Source of the DNA: HGM04593 sp045591315
GTDB lineage: Bacteria; Bacteroidota; Bacteroidia; Bacteroidales; Bacteroidaceae
Reading direction: 5' to 3'
Length of the DNA stretch: 18,615 bases
Assembly (NCBI GenBank): GCA_045591315.1
Contig: JAZNSN010000037.1
Span: forward strand, 1 to 18,615
In this document: positions 1 to 6,387 of the stretch, in pieces
Layout: the number at the start of each line of letters is the position of its first letter
How positions within the stretch are numbered: position 1 is the stretch's first letter
Program-made: the position numbers and the translations under genes
Notes under the pieces: generated by a model
What the model was told of the DNA's origin: nothing
Seen by the model: only the letters and a program-made list of their open reading frames with translations
The model's database searches: none

Positions 1-23
1 AGTAAATATTCTCCAAACAAACA

Positions 24-66
24 ATAGCTATTCCGATGTTTATCAAAGGAATAGCTATATTTTTAT
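24..66 (+). terminator. Intrinsic terminator of a gene left of the window
   Basis: A perfect 11-bp inverted repeat (24-34 with 48-58, arm ATAGCTATTCC) encloses a 13-nt loop. It is followed on the plus strand by a run of five T (61-65). The T run on this side suggests it ends a plus-strand gene outside the window, convergent with hsp20. Confidence 0.6.
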
Positions 67-106
67 CATCCTGCAGAAATGTAGGAGCTGAACTAATAAT
101 AAGCAA

Positions 107-140
107 GAGGGCAACCCAATCTTACTTTTGGGTCACCCTC
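107..140 (-). terminator. Probable terminator of hsp20
   Basis: This hairpin begins 17 nt after the hsp20 stop codon on the minus strand. Positions 107-111 and 114-118 pair with 136-140 and 129-133, interrupted by a 2x2 internal loop. The minus-strand sequence after it is T-rich but has no long T run, so it is a moderate-quality terminator. Confidence 0.5.
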
Positions 141-156
141 CTGATTGTGTCTTCGG

Positions 157-654
157 TTACTTTATCTCTACGATTCTGTTCACCTTGGTCTCTTTCGAGG
201 TGGCTTTCTTAGGGATGTTGATGCATAGCACTCCGTCACATACCTTTGCATCGATATTGGCAGTGTCGGCATCGTCGGGCATGATGAGTGTCTGCTGGAA
301 CTTCGTGTAGGAGAACTCACGGCGCAGATAGCGTCCTCTCTCCTCGCATCTCTCGTCCTTGCACTCTGTTTCCTTTGCCTCTTCCTTGCCGTCGCAGCAT
401 TTGCCATCCTTCTTCTCACAGTTGCAGTTCTTCTCCATTGTTATGGTAAGGTCGTTCTCGCTGTCAATGTGTATCTTGAAGTCCTCTTTTCTCATTCCTG
501 CGGCAGCAACCTCTACTTTGTACTCCTTTTCGGTCTCGAATACGTTTATCGCAGGCGCAGTGCTGCTGTTGCGTACAAGAATGTCGCTGTTGAAGAAATC
601 GTTGAAAATACTTGGGATCCAGTGCTGGCCTCCACGTTTCATAAGCATGCTCAT
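157..654 (-). CDS. Small heat shock protein (Hsp20, alpha-crystallin domain) with Cys-rich insertion
   Basis: 165 aa. An ATP-independent holdase chaperone that binds unfolding proteins in the cytoplasm. The N-terminus (WIPSIFNDFF, residues 12-21) and the start of the alpha-crystallin domain (APAINVFETEKEY, 33-45) are typical of Bacteroidetes Hsp20. The domain closes with the family signature A-x4-GVL (A136 to L143, AKVCDGVL), and the C-terminal tail follows. Residues about 76-106 replace the usual short Lys/Glu loop with a charged stretch carrying six Cys (77, 79, 86, 87, 98, 103). Two more Cys (139, 144) flank the GVL strand. The usual Pro of the A-x-PG motif is Ala (AAAGM, 50-54). The first ATG (654) is used; ATGs at codons 3 and 5 are alternatives. 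No full -33/-7 promoter is clear, but a one-mismatch -7 box (TACCATTG, 798-805) lies just before a structured block at 685-793. Family assignment is secure; the role of the Cys cluster is unknown. Confidence 0.93.
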   Translation of the reverse strand: MSMLMKRGGQHWIPSIFNDFFNSDILVRNSSTAPAINVFETEKEYKVEVAAAGMRKEDFKIHIDSENDLTITMEKNCNCEKKDGKCCDGKEEAKETECKDERCEERGRYLRREFSYTKFQQTLIMPDDADTANIDAKVCDGVLCINIPKKATSKETKVNRIVEIK

Positions 655-684
655 AATGGTAAATTTAATTTGTTATACATAAAA

Positions 685-793
685 CGGACTGCTGCCGTGC
701 CGGGTAATAACGGCCCCGATTTGATGCAGGTGTTGGCCGGGCCGCAGTCTCTCGCTTGAGTGACTTATTGAATGCCCGCCGGCAGCAGTGCCG
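685..793 (-). promoter_or_regulatory. Structured 5'-UTR candidate upstream of hsp20
   Basis: This GC-rich block sits in otherwise AT-rich intergenic DNA. An outer stem pairs 685-697 with 780-793 (13 bp, one bulged G at 790) and continues imperfectly through 699-704/775-779. Inside are two hairpins, 711-716 with 739-744 (CGGCCC/GGGCCG) and 746-765 (seven pairs, one mismatch), giving a three-way junction. A near-consensus minus-strand -7 box at 798-805 would start transcription close to 791, so the block would form the start of the hsp20 leader. It ends about 30 nt before the ATG. It could be a temperature-responsive leader, an RNA-stability element or a protein-binding site. I do not recognise it as a named RNA family. 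Strand is inferred from the neighbour. Confidence 0.45.
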
Positions 794-870
794 TTCTCAA
801 TGGTATAATGCCTTGCTGCATGCTTTGGTTCGTTCTGGGGAGTGGATTTTATGATAAATTATTATATAGC

Positions 871-905
871 AAGAAAGGTTGCCGCAAAAAACGGCAACCT
901 TTCTT
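871..905 (-). terminator. Terminator of the M3 peptidase gene
   Basis: A perfect 14-bp stem (871-884 with 892-905, arm AAGAAAGGTTGCCG) has a 7-nt loop and lies 19 nt after the minus-strand stop at 925. The 3' arm ends in TTTCTT on the minus strand and is followed by AT-rich DNA. Confidence 0.7.
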
Positions 906-924
906 GGTGTATTGTATCTCTGGT

Positions 925-3027
925 TTAGAGTCCTCTGTTGCGTAACAGCGCATCAATCTTGGGCTCACGTCCACGGAAGTTCATGTACATTGTCATTCCG
1001 TCGTCAATGCCGCCCGGTGTAAGTATGTACTTGCGGAACTTGGCTGCAACCTCCTGGTTGAATATGTCGCCTGTCTCCTTGAATGCATCGAAAGCGTCGG
1101 CATCGAGCACCTCGGCCCACATGTAGCTGTAGTAGCCGGCTGTGTAGCCGCCGCCCATGGTGTGGCTGAAGTTGGTCATGCGGTAACGTGGCAGAATCTG
1201 TGACGGTATGCCTCTTTCGGCAAGTTTCTCAGCCTCGAAGTCCATTACGTTAAGGCCTTCGGGTATCTCCTTCAGGACATGAAGGTCCATATCGCTGTAC
1301 GATGCAGCAAGGTACTCTACGGTAGCAAAGCCCTGGCCGTACTTGTCGCTCTCCTGTATCTTCTCTACAAGCTCCATTGGAATGACCTCGCCTGTCTGGT
1401 AATGTTTTGCATAGACTGCAAGCACCTCCGGCTCAAGTGCCCAATGTTCGTTTATCTGCGACGGAAGCTCCACGAAGTCGCGCTCGACACCGCTTGCTCC
1501 GCTGTACTGTACATCGCGCATGAAGTTATGCAATGCGTGTCCGAACTCGTGGAACATTGTCTTAACATTGTCTATGCTCTGCAGTGCAGGGGTGTTGTCG
1601 GTGGCGGCTGTCATGTTGCAGCTGTTCACTACAACAGGAATAATGCGCTTGCCGTTCTCGTAACTCTGCGGACGGAACGATGTGCACCATGCTCCGGCAC
1701 GCTTGCTCTCACGTGGGAAGTTATCGCTGTAGAATATCGCAAGGGTAGTGCCGTCGCGGTCAACTACCTCGTATGCCTTAGCTGTTGGCTCGTATGCCGG
1801 AACCTCGGCTGTAATCTCTTTGAAGGTGATGCCGTAGAGCTTGTTTGCCACGTGGAATATACCTTTCATCACGTTGCTCTCTTCCATGTATTTGCGTATC
1901 TCCTGCTCGTCAACAGAGTACTTTGCCTTCTTTGCCTTGTCGAGGTAGAACATGTAGTCCCAGCCTGCCGGCTCGAAGTTCTTGCCCTCCTTGCGAATTT
2001 CGGCGCGTATGTCGTCAAGTTCCTCTTTCGCCTTTGCTACGGCAGGTGCCCACACCTGGTCGAGCAACTCGAATACAGCCTCAGGTGTCTTGGCCATGCG
2101 CTCCTCAAGAACCATCTGGGCATAGTTCTCATAGCCCATAAGCCTTGCCTTTTCAAGGCGTAGGGTTACAATTCTGGCACATACTTCTTTGCTGTCGTAG
2201 TCGTTCTCCTGGTTTCCTCTGTTGTAGTATGCCTTATATACCTTCTCGCGCAGTTCGCGGTTCTCGCAGTACTGCAGTACGGGGTTGCAGCTCGGACGCT
2301 GCATGTTGAACATCCATTTGCCCGGCTGACCGTTGTCGGCTGCCATCTTTGCTGCCGCGTCGATGTTTGCCTGCGGCAATCCCTTCAGCTCTTCTATGCT
2401 GTTTGCCGTAACGAATGTGTTGTTGGTCTCGTGCAGAAGGTTCTGCGAGAATGTGAGCTGGAGCATGGAGAGTTCCTTGTTTATCTCGCGCAACTTGTTC
2501 TTCTCCTCTTCGCCGAGATTCGCTCCGCTGTTAACGAAACGCTTGTATATGTTCTCAAGTATCTTGCCCTGTTCAGGAGTGAGTGTCAGCGACTCCCGGC
2601 TGTCATATACAGCCTTTACACGTGCAAACAGCTTGTCGTTGAGGTATATGTCGTCGTTGTGCGAAGAGAAGAGGGGCGACATCTCCTTCTGAAGTGCGCG
2701 CATCTCTTCTGTTGAGTTGCTGCTCGACAGCGGGCTGAAGGTTCCGCGTACCTTGCGTAGCAGCTTGCCGCACTGGTCGAGTGCTGCTATGGTGTTCTCG
2801 AAGGTGGGAGCCTCGCTGTTGTCTGTTATTGCCTCTACTTCGGCTTTCTGCTCTTCCATGCCGAGCATCATGCCTTCGCGGTAGTTGCCGATGGTGATGC
2901 TTGGGAACGGTGCAATGCCATGAGGCGTGTCGAAGTTGCCCAACAGTGGGTTTTCGGGCTTGTCGGGCCCGCATCCGCATGCGGCTAAAGCTACTGCCGC
3001 TGCCAATACTTGTTTCATGATTTTCAT
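925..3027 (-). CDS. dcp: M3-family zinc oligopeptidase (peptidyl-dipeptidase Dcp-like), lipoprotein
   Basis: 700 aa from the chosen ATG. M3 metallopeptidases cleave short peptides; Dcp releases C-terminal dipeptides. Visible motifs (numbering from this ATG): HEFGH at 493-497, with H493 and H497 as zinc ligands and E494 catalytic; a third ligand E520 in the FVELPSQ segment; and the substrate-side TMGGGYTAGYYSYMWAEVLDADAF region near the C-terminus, characteristic of the family. The N-terminus MKIMKQVLAAAVALAAC is a short lipoprotein signal with lipobox LAAC (C17), so the enzyme should be anchored on the periplasmic side or exported, unlike the cytosolic E. coli Dcp. The start at 3027 (or ATG 3018) is preferred over a TTG at 3090, which would overlap the upstream gene's stop and bury the signal peptide. 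It lies 49 nt downstream of the chorismatase-like gene, probably in the same transcript. Dcp versus oligopeptidase A specificity cannot be settled by reading. Confidence 0.9.
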   Translation of the reverse strand: MKIMKQVLAAAVALAACGCGPDKPENPLLGNFDTPHGIAPFPSITIGNYREGMMLGMEEQKAEVEAITDNSEAPTFENTIAALDQCGKLLRKVRGTFSPLSSSNSTEEMRALQKEMSPLFSSHNDDIYLNDKLFARVKAVYDSRESLTLTPEQGKILENIYKRFVNSGANLGEEEKNKLREINKELSMLQLTFSQNLLHETNNTFVTANSIEELKGLPQANIDAAAKMAADNGQPGKWMFNMQRPSCNPVLQYCENRELREKVYKAYYNRGNQENDYDSKEVCARIVTLRLEKARLMGYENYAQMVLEERMAKTPEAVFELLDQVWAPAVAKAKEELDDIRAEIRKEGKNFEPAGWDYMFYLDKAKKAKYSVDEQEIRKYMEESNVMKGIFHVANKLYGITFKEITAEVPAYEPTAKAYEVVDRDGTTLAIFYSDNFPRESKRAGAWCTSFRPQSYENGKRIIPVVVNSCNMTAATDNTPALQSIDNVKTMFHEFGHALHNFMRDVQYSGASGVERDFVELPSQINEHWALEPEVLAVYAKHYQTGEVIPMELVEKIQESDKYGQGFATVEYLAASYSDMDLHVLKEIPEGLNVMDFEAEKLAERGIPSQILPRYRMTNFSHTMGGGYTAGYYSYMWAEVLDADAFDAFKETGDIFNQEVAAKFRKYILTPGGIDDGMTMYMNFRGREPKIDALLRNRGL

Positions 3028-3076
3028 ATCGGTTATTATGGTTTGATTTTGTTTGTGTGCGATTTCTCCGGCAGCA

Positions 3077-4171
3077 TCAGATATGTGCAATGCCCTCTAT
3101 CTCTACAAGCAGTTCGGGACGGCAGATGTCGGCAACAAGGAAGAGTTTGTCAATTGAAGGGTAGTGTGCTTCCATATATGCCTTTACCTCTCCCAGGCTG
3201 TCGGCGTTCTTTACATATACACGTAGCAGAGTGTAGCGCGAACCGTCGTTCTCTGCAGGAATGTTGTCCTTTGCCACAAGCCTGTCCATTATTTCCATTG
3301 TCTCTGCGGTCTGTACTGTTGCATCGTCACTGGAGTTGCTCTGTTCGCCTTTTATTGCAGCTGTTCCCGAAATATATATGGTATCTCCGAGGATACGCGC
3401 ACGCTCGAACTTTGGAGTTGTCTTTTCGGTGAGCACATCTATGACTTTGCCGTCAAGCACCTTCTGGGAATAGTTGTGCGCCGCAATCTGCAACGGGTTG
3501 TCGATTGCCTTGTTTGTCGCTTCACTGCCTTTTATTGCATACAGCTCGACCATTACGCCTCCGGCACTGGTGCCAATGCCTGTTGCAGCCGGGTATCCGT
3601 TGCTCCAGTTGCTGTTGCTGTAGAAGATTGAACGCGCGTCATTGAACTCCTGATAGTTCTGACCGCCGTCTTTGCCCGATGTTATGTGCTGGATATAATT
3701 CCACTGACGGTATATATTGCTCGCGTCGAAACCGTTGCTCTGCAGTATGTCGTTTAGAACAGAAAATATTTCGGACGATTGTTCAAAAGCGGAAACAGAT
3801 ACATCGTGAGGAACAATGCCGCATGTAATTATCTCCTTGGAATCTCCCCTTGAGAGTAAAACGTAATTGTCGTGCCTTTCGATGCCGATGCCGCAGTCGT
3901 CAAGGTATGTTATCTCTGCAGCCAACTTGTCGCATTCTGTGCCCTGTGCAATATAGCTCATCAGCGGAGTGTTGCATGGAATCGTCTCCTTTACAGTTGC
4001 ATGCAGTGTATCGAGTGTGTCAAGATATTCCTTGTCGCATGAGACATGGTAGAAGAATGAGACCTTGAGCACTCTTTCTTTCTCTTTGATGTGTAACAGA
4101 ATATCACGACACATCTCTTTTAATGTGTCTTTCTCTCTTGCCGTGATTATTGACCGTGACTTATTGAACAT
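3077..4171 (-). CDS. Chorismatase-like protein with RidA/YjgF fold (FkbO/Hyg5/XanB2 type)
   Basis: 364 aa, no signal peptide. The region about 155-210 carries the features I associate with chorismate-cleaving FkbO/Hyg5/XanB2 enzymes: RQWNYI (155-160), YQEFNDAR (173-180) and YPAATGIGTSAGG (193-205). The C-terminus has the RidA-type ending with C350, R351, P352 and LLVEIEG. Proteins of this type hydrolyse chorismate to 3-hydroxybenzoate or dihydroxycyclohexadiene carboxylates. Homologues are often labelled merely 'endoribonuclease L-PSP' or 'pteridine-dependent dioxygenase-like'. The N-terminal ~120 residues are less recognisable. It is first in a likely two-gene unit with the dcp-like peptidase. 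No quinone, aryl-polyene or other chorismate genes are adjacent, so the product's use is not indicated. The duplicated promoter-like unit at 4227-4352 lies upstream. The alternative is a RidA-superfamily protein without chorismatase activity. Confidence 0.62.
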   Translation of the reverse strand: MFNKSRSIITAREKDTLKEMCRDILLHIKEKERVLKVSFFYHVSCDKEYLDTLDTLHATVKETIPCNTPLMSYIAQGTECDKLAAEITYLDDCGIGIERHDNYVLLSRGDSKEIITCGIVPHDVSVSAFEQSSEIFSVLNDILQSNGFDASNIYRQWNYIQHITSGKDGGQNYQEFNDARSIFYSNSNWSNGYPAATGIGTSAGGVMVELYAIKGSEATNKAIDNPLQIAAHNYSQKVLDGKVIDVLTEKTTPKFERARILGDTIYISGTAAIKGEQSNSSDDATVQTAETMEIMDRLVAKDNIPAENDGSRYTLLRVYVKNADSLGEVKAYMEAHYPSIDKLFLVADICRPELLVEIEGIAHI

Positions 4172-4226
4172 TAATGCAGTATTCCTTTTTGGGATGCAAA
4201 AATATCAGGCTTGCATGAGTGTTTTT

Positions 4227-4352
4227 AAAGCAAGCGCACTCAATCTTTGCGCTTTGGCGCAAAGATACAAACAAACGAGTAAGAAATATGAAGTTTACTT
4301 CAATATTTTTCAAAGCGAGTGCAGTGTATTTTCGGGGTTTTCCTCAAAGATA
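4227..4352 (-). promoter_or_regulatory. Duplicated promoter-like unit upstream of the chorismatase-like gene
   Basis: On the minus strand two copies of TATCTTTG, a perfect TAnnTTTG -7 box, lie at 4260-4267 and 4345-4352, exactly 85 bp apart. In each copy the box is followed by 28 nt and then GCTTT (4227-4231 and 4312-4316). About 30 of 41 positions match, so they look like diverged tandem duplicates. The proximal copy also forms a perfect 8-bp hairpin (4245-4252/4257-4264) that overlaps the -7 box. Neither copy has a clear -33 TTTG at the usual spacing; the proximal has TTTC. Confidence 0.5.
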
Positions 4353-4394
4353 CACAAAAAACATCAAAAAGGTGCTGTTTCCTGTAATTTGTTG

Positions 4395-4859
4395 TCAAGC
4401 CAGTTTGAAGCGCAAACGTAATGTGCCGTTCTCAAAAGAGTGGCTTATTATACGGAACGTGCCTATCTCGCTTGTGTTGCCTACGTGTGCGCCAATGCAT
4501 GCGCATGTGTCGTAATCGCCTACACGTACTATGCGCAGCGTGTCGCTTGCGTCGGCAGGAAGCTTCCCTAAGTCAACACCTTGAGGTACGTTGTCGCGTG
4601 TGACGAACTCTACCGTCACCGGCAACTGTCGGGAAATAACCTCGTTGACACGTCTTTCAATCTCCGCAATCTGCTCTTCTGTAGGCTGGCAGGGCAGGTT
4701 GTAGTCGCACTTGCTCTTCTTGCGCTCGATGTGTGCATTGCGGCTGCGCTCACATCCGAACATACGCACCATAGTCTGGTTAAGTATATGCTCGCAAGTG
4801 TGCATAGGCGGGTACTCCTGTTTATTATGGTCGTTAAGCATCGGTGTTTCGGTGGTCAT
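4395..4859 (-). CDS. Stand-alone alanyl-tRNA editing-domain protein (AlaX-like, tRNA_SAD)
   Basis: 154 aa. This matches the second additional domain (SAD) of alanyl/threonyl-tRNA synthetases without the aminoacylation core. Such free proteins hydrolyse mischarged Ser- or Gly-tRNA(Ala) in trans in the cytoplasm. The zinc-binding pattern is complete: H20-T-C-E-H24 (HxxxH) and C121-I-G-A-H125 (CxxxH), followed by VGNTSEIGTFRI, the usual post-motif strand. Length fits the shortest AlaX class. The start at 4859 is chosen because a full promoter lies just upstream; ATG at 4841 is possible. It is monocistronic and divergent from the nucleotidase gene. The substrate tRNA cannot be told from the sequence. 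Confidence 0.82.
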   Translation of the reverse strand: MTTETPMLNDHNKQEYPPMHTCEHILNQTMVRMFGCERSRNAHIERKKSKCDYNLPCQPTEEQIAEIERRVNEVISRQLPVTVEFVTRDNVPQGVDLGKLPADASDTLRIVRVGDYDTCACIGAHVGNTSEIGTFRIISHSFENGTLRLRFKLA

Positions 4860-4908
4860 AAGTCAATATGAGTAATATGCAAGATGTGCATAAATGTTAT
4901 TTTAGTAG

Positions 4909-4940
4909 CAAAAGTAATCTTGATTATCGGTATGTGCAAA
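4909..4940 (-). promoter_or_regulatory. Consensus Bacteroidetes promoter for the AlaX-like gene
   Basis: Minus-strand TTTG (4937-4940), a 20-bp spacer, then TACTTTTG (4909-4916) match the -33/-7 consensus exactly. The predicted transcript start near 4902 gives a leader of about 43 nt. Confidence 0.72.
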
Positions 4941-5035
4941 CTTTGCCATTCGCTTGCACAATTTTTGCCCGTTTTTTTGTATCTTCACTTAAGTGGAGTT
5001 ACTTTCTGCAGTCGCTGTGAAAATATTGAAGCAAG

Positions 5036-5068
5036 TTTCATATTTTCGCTTGTTTATTCGTATCTTCG
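5036..5068 (+). promoter_or_regulatory. Candidate promoter for the deoxyribonucleotidase gene
   Basis: TTTC (5036-5039), a 21-bp spacer and TATCTTCG (5061-5068) each differ by one base from the consensus. The leader would be about 40 nt. A second TATCTTCA-like box at 4980-4987, overlapping the palindrome CACTTAAGTG (4986-4995), is less well spaced. Confidence 0.42.
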
Positions 5069-5115
5069 AAGTAAATAACAAACATATTTGTAAAACATAA
5101 ATAATAAGCACGAAT

Positions 5116-5562
5116 ATGAGCAGAAAAAGACTGTTTTTTGACATGGACGGGGTTATCGTTGATTTCCAGTCCGGTGTTTCAAAGCTGAGTGAGGAGACTA
5201 AGAAACTTTATGAGGGTCGTATGGATGAGACTCCTGGGCTGTTTGCACTCATGGAGCCGGTGCCGGGTGCAATAGAGACAGTACAGCTTCTGGCAAAGCA
5301 TTACGATGTGTATATTCTCTCTACTTCTCCCTGGAACAATCCTACGGCTGCAAGCGACAAGATAGAATGGGTGAAGAAGTATCTGAACGGGGTGTTCCAC
5401 AAAAGAGTGATCCTGACTCACCATAAGGAACTGCTGCAGGGCGATTACCTTATCGACGACAGAGGCAAGAACGGTGCCAGTGAGTTCCGGGGCGAGTGGA
5501 TTCATTTCGGCTCGGAGAGATTCCCCGATTGGGATGCGGTACTGGAGTACTTGCTGATGTGA
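5116..5562 (+). CDS. 5'(3')-deoxyribonucleotidase (HAD superfamily)
   Basis: 148 aa, cytoplasmic. Dephosphorylates deoxyribonucleoside monophosphates and so helps balance dNTP precursors. HAD motif I is DMDGVIVDF with D9 (nucleophile) and D11 (acid/base). Motif II is the Ser/Thr in YILSTSPW (S69/T70). K104 (HHKELL) fits motif III, and LIDDRGKNG with D114/D115 is motif IV, the Mg site. Overall layout (EPVPGAIETVQLL..., TSPWNNP, DKIEWVKKYL) matches the bacterial NT5C family, which is slightly longer. Single gene with its own leader, divergent from AlaX and convergent with mtgA. Confidence 0.87.
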   Translation: MSRKRLFFDMDGVIVDFQSGVSKLSEETKKLYEGRMDETPGLFALMEPVPGAIETVQLLAKHYDVYILSTSPWNNPTAASDKIEWVKKYLNGVFHKRVILTHHKELLQGDYLIDDRGKNGASEFRGEWIHFGSERFPDWDAVLEYLLM

Positions 5563-5600
5563 TGAAACCGGATAACTGCTGACGGTTATTCAAAAATGCG

Positions 5601-5633
5601 CACGGGCGACCGGATTTATTCCAGTTGCCCGTG
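5601..5633. terminator. Bidirectional terminator between the nucleotidase and mtgA genes
   Basis: A 10-bp stem (5601-5610 with 5624-5633, one G-T pair) sits between convergent stops. On the minus strand it is followed within 4 nt by TTTTT (from 5596 leftward), which favours mtgA termination. The plus-strand side is T/C-rich but weaker. Confidence 0.6.
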
Positions 5634-5640
5634 TGTTGTC

Positions 5641-6324
5641 CTATTCTTCGATTTTCTTGTGGAGATTCGTCTTCTCGATATATTTCATGTTCTTTATTAT
5701 AGCAGCCTGTTTCTTGAGTATGTATCTCGACGGTTTCTTAGAACTGAACTTTCTGGGGTTTGGCAGTGTAGCTGCAATTAGAGCACACTCCTTTCGGGTG
5801 AGCTTGTCCGGTGTCTTCTTGAAGTTGGCTTCGGCTACAGCCGTTACGCCATAGAGTCCTTCGCCCATCTCTATGCTGTTGAGATAGACTTCCATTATCC
5901 TCTCCTTGTTCCACAAGAGTTCAATGAGCATTGTGAAGTATGCTTCAAGCCCTTTGCGCAGCCATGAACGTCCGTTCCATAGAAAGACATTCTTTGCGGT
6001 CTGTTGGCTTATGGTGCTTGCCCCACGCAGTTTCTTTCCTTTCTTGGCATCGGCCTGAGCCTTTTCAATCTGTTCCCAATCGAAGCCGCTATGCTGCATG
6101 AAGTAGCTGTCCTCGGCTGCAATGACTGCCAGCTGCATGTCGGGCGCAATTTTTTCAAGTGGCGTCCATTCGTGTTTTACAGGAATATCTTCTGTAATGT
6201 TGCGTATGAGCATGAGCGGTGTGCCTGGAACGGGCATGAAACGGTAGGCTGTCACCCACAGTACAGACACTGCCACAAAGATGATTAAGGCAATGAACAA
6301 CCACTTGAAAATCCTTCGTATCAT
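5641..6324 (-). CDS. mtgA: Monofunctional biosynthetic peptidoglycan glycosyltransferase (GT51)
   Basis: 227 aa. Polymerises lipid II into glycan strands on the outer face of the inner membrane. One N-terminal membrane anchor (about 7-27) precedes a single GT51 domain. Visible motifs: AAEDSYFMQHSGFDW (69-83) with catalytic E71; GASTISQQTAKNVFL (101-115); and KERIMEVYLNSIEMG (140-154), which carries the second conserved Glu (E145). There is no transpeptidase domain, so it is the MtgA type rather than a class A PBP. It is last in the minus-strand series after the DUF4919 gene, separated by a hairpin, so it may depend on read-through or a promoter I cannot identify. Confidence 0.93.
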   Translation of the reverse strand: MIRRIFKWLFIALIIFVAVSVLWVTAYRFMPVPGTPLMLIRNITEDIPVKHEWTPLEKIAPDMQLAVIAAEDSYFMQHSGFDWEQIEKAQADAKKGKKLRGASTISQQTAKNVFLWNGRSWLRKGLEAYFTMLIELLWNKERIMEVYLNSIEMGEGLYGVTAVAEANFKKTPDKLTRKECALIAATLPNPRKFSSKKPSRYILKKQAAIIKNMKYIEKTNLHKKIEE

Positions 6325-6353
6325 GCAGAGTCAGTTCTTGTGTATTATATAAT

Positions 6354-6380
6354 AAAGGTGTGCAAGTACTGCACACCTTT
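6354..6380 (-). terminator. Hairpin between the DUF4919 and mtgA genes
   Basis: A perfect 11-bp stem (6354-6364 with 6370-6380, arm AAAGGTGTGCA) with a 5-nt loop starts 7 nt after the DUF4919 stop. On the minus strand the stem ends in CCTTT followed by ATTATATAAT. It may be a partial terminator or an RNA-processing hairpin that lowers mtgA expression. Confidence 0.6.
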
Positions 6381-6387
6381 GTTGTTC

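Noticed and set aside
685..793. tRNA or tmRNA-like fold
   Set aside because: No cloverleaf arm lengths, no T-loop sequence and no CCA-compatible acceptor end.
1279..2163. Long plus-strand open frame opposite the M3 peptidase gene
   Set aside because: Antisense to a gene with clear catalytic motifs; the translation is Cys/Leu-rich low-information sequence without recognisable domains.
3028..3090. Extended N-terminus of the M3 peptidase from a TTG at 3090
   Set aside because: It overlaps the upstream gene's stop, and would place 21 hydrophilic residues in front of a good lipoprotein signal peptide.
4221..4352. CRISPR-like repeat array
   Set aside because: Only two diverged copies, with promoter-type content and no spacers of regular length.
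6341..6353. TATAAT-like promoter for mtgA
   Set aside because: AT-rich tract following the hairpin; no -33/-7 pair of the Bacteroidetes type could be found.
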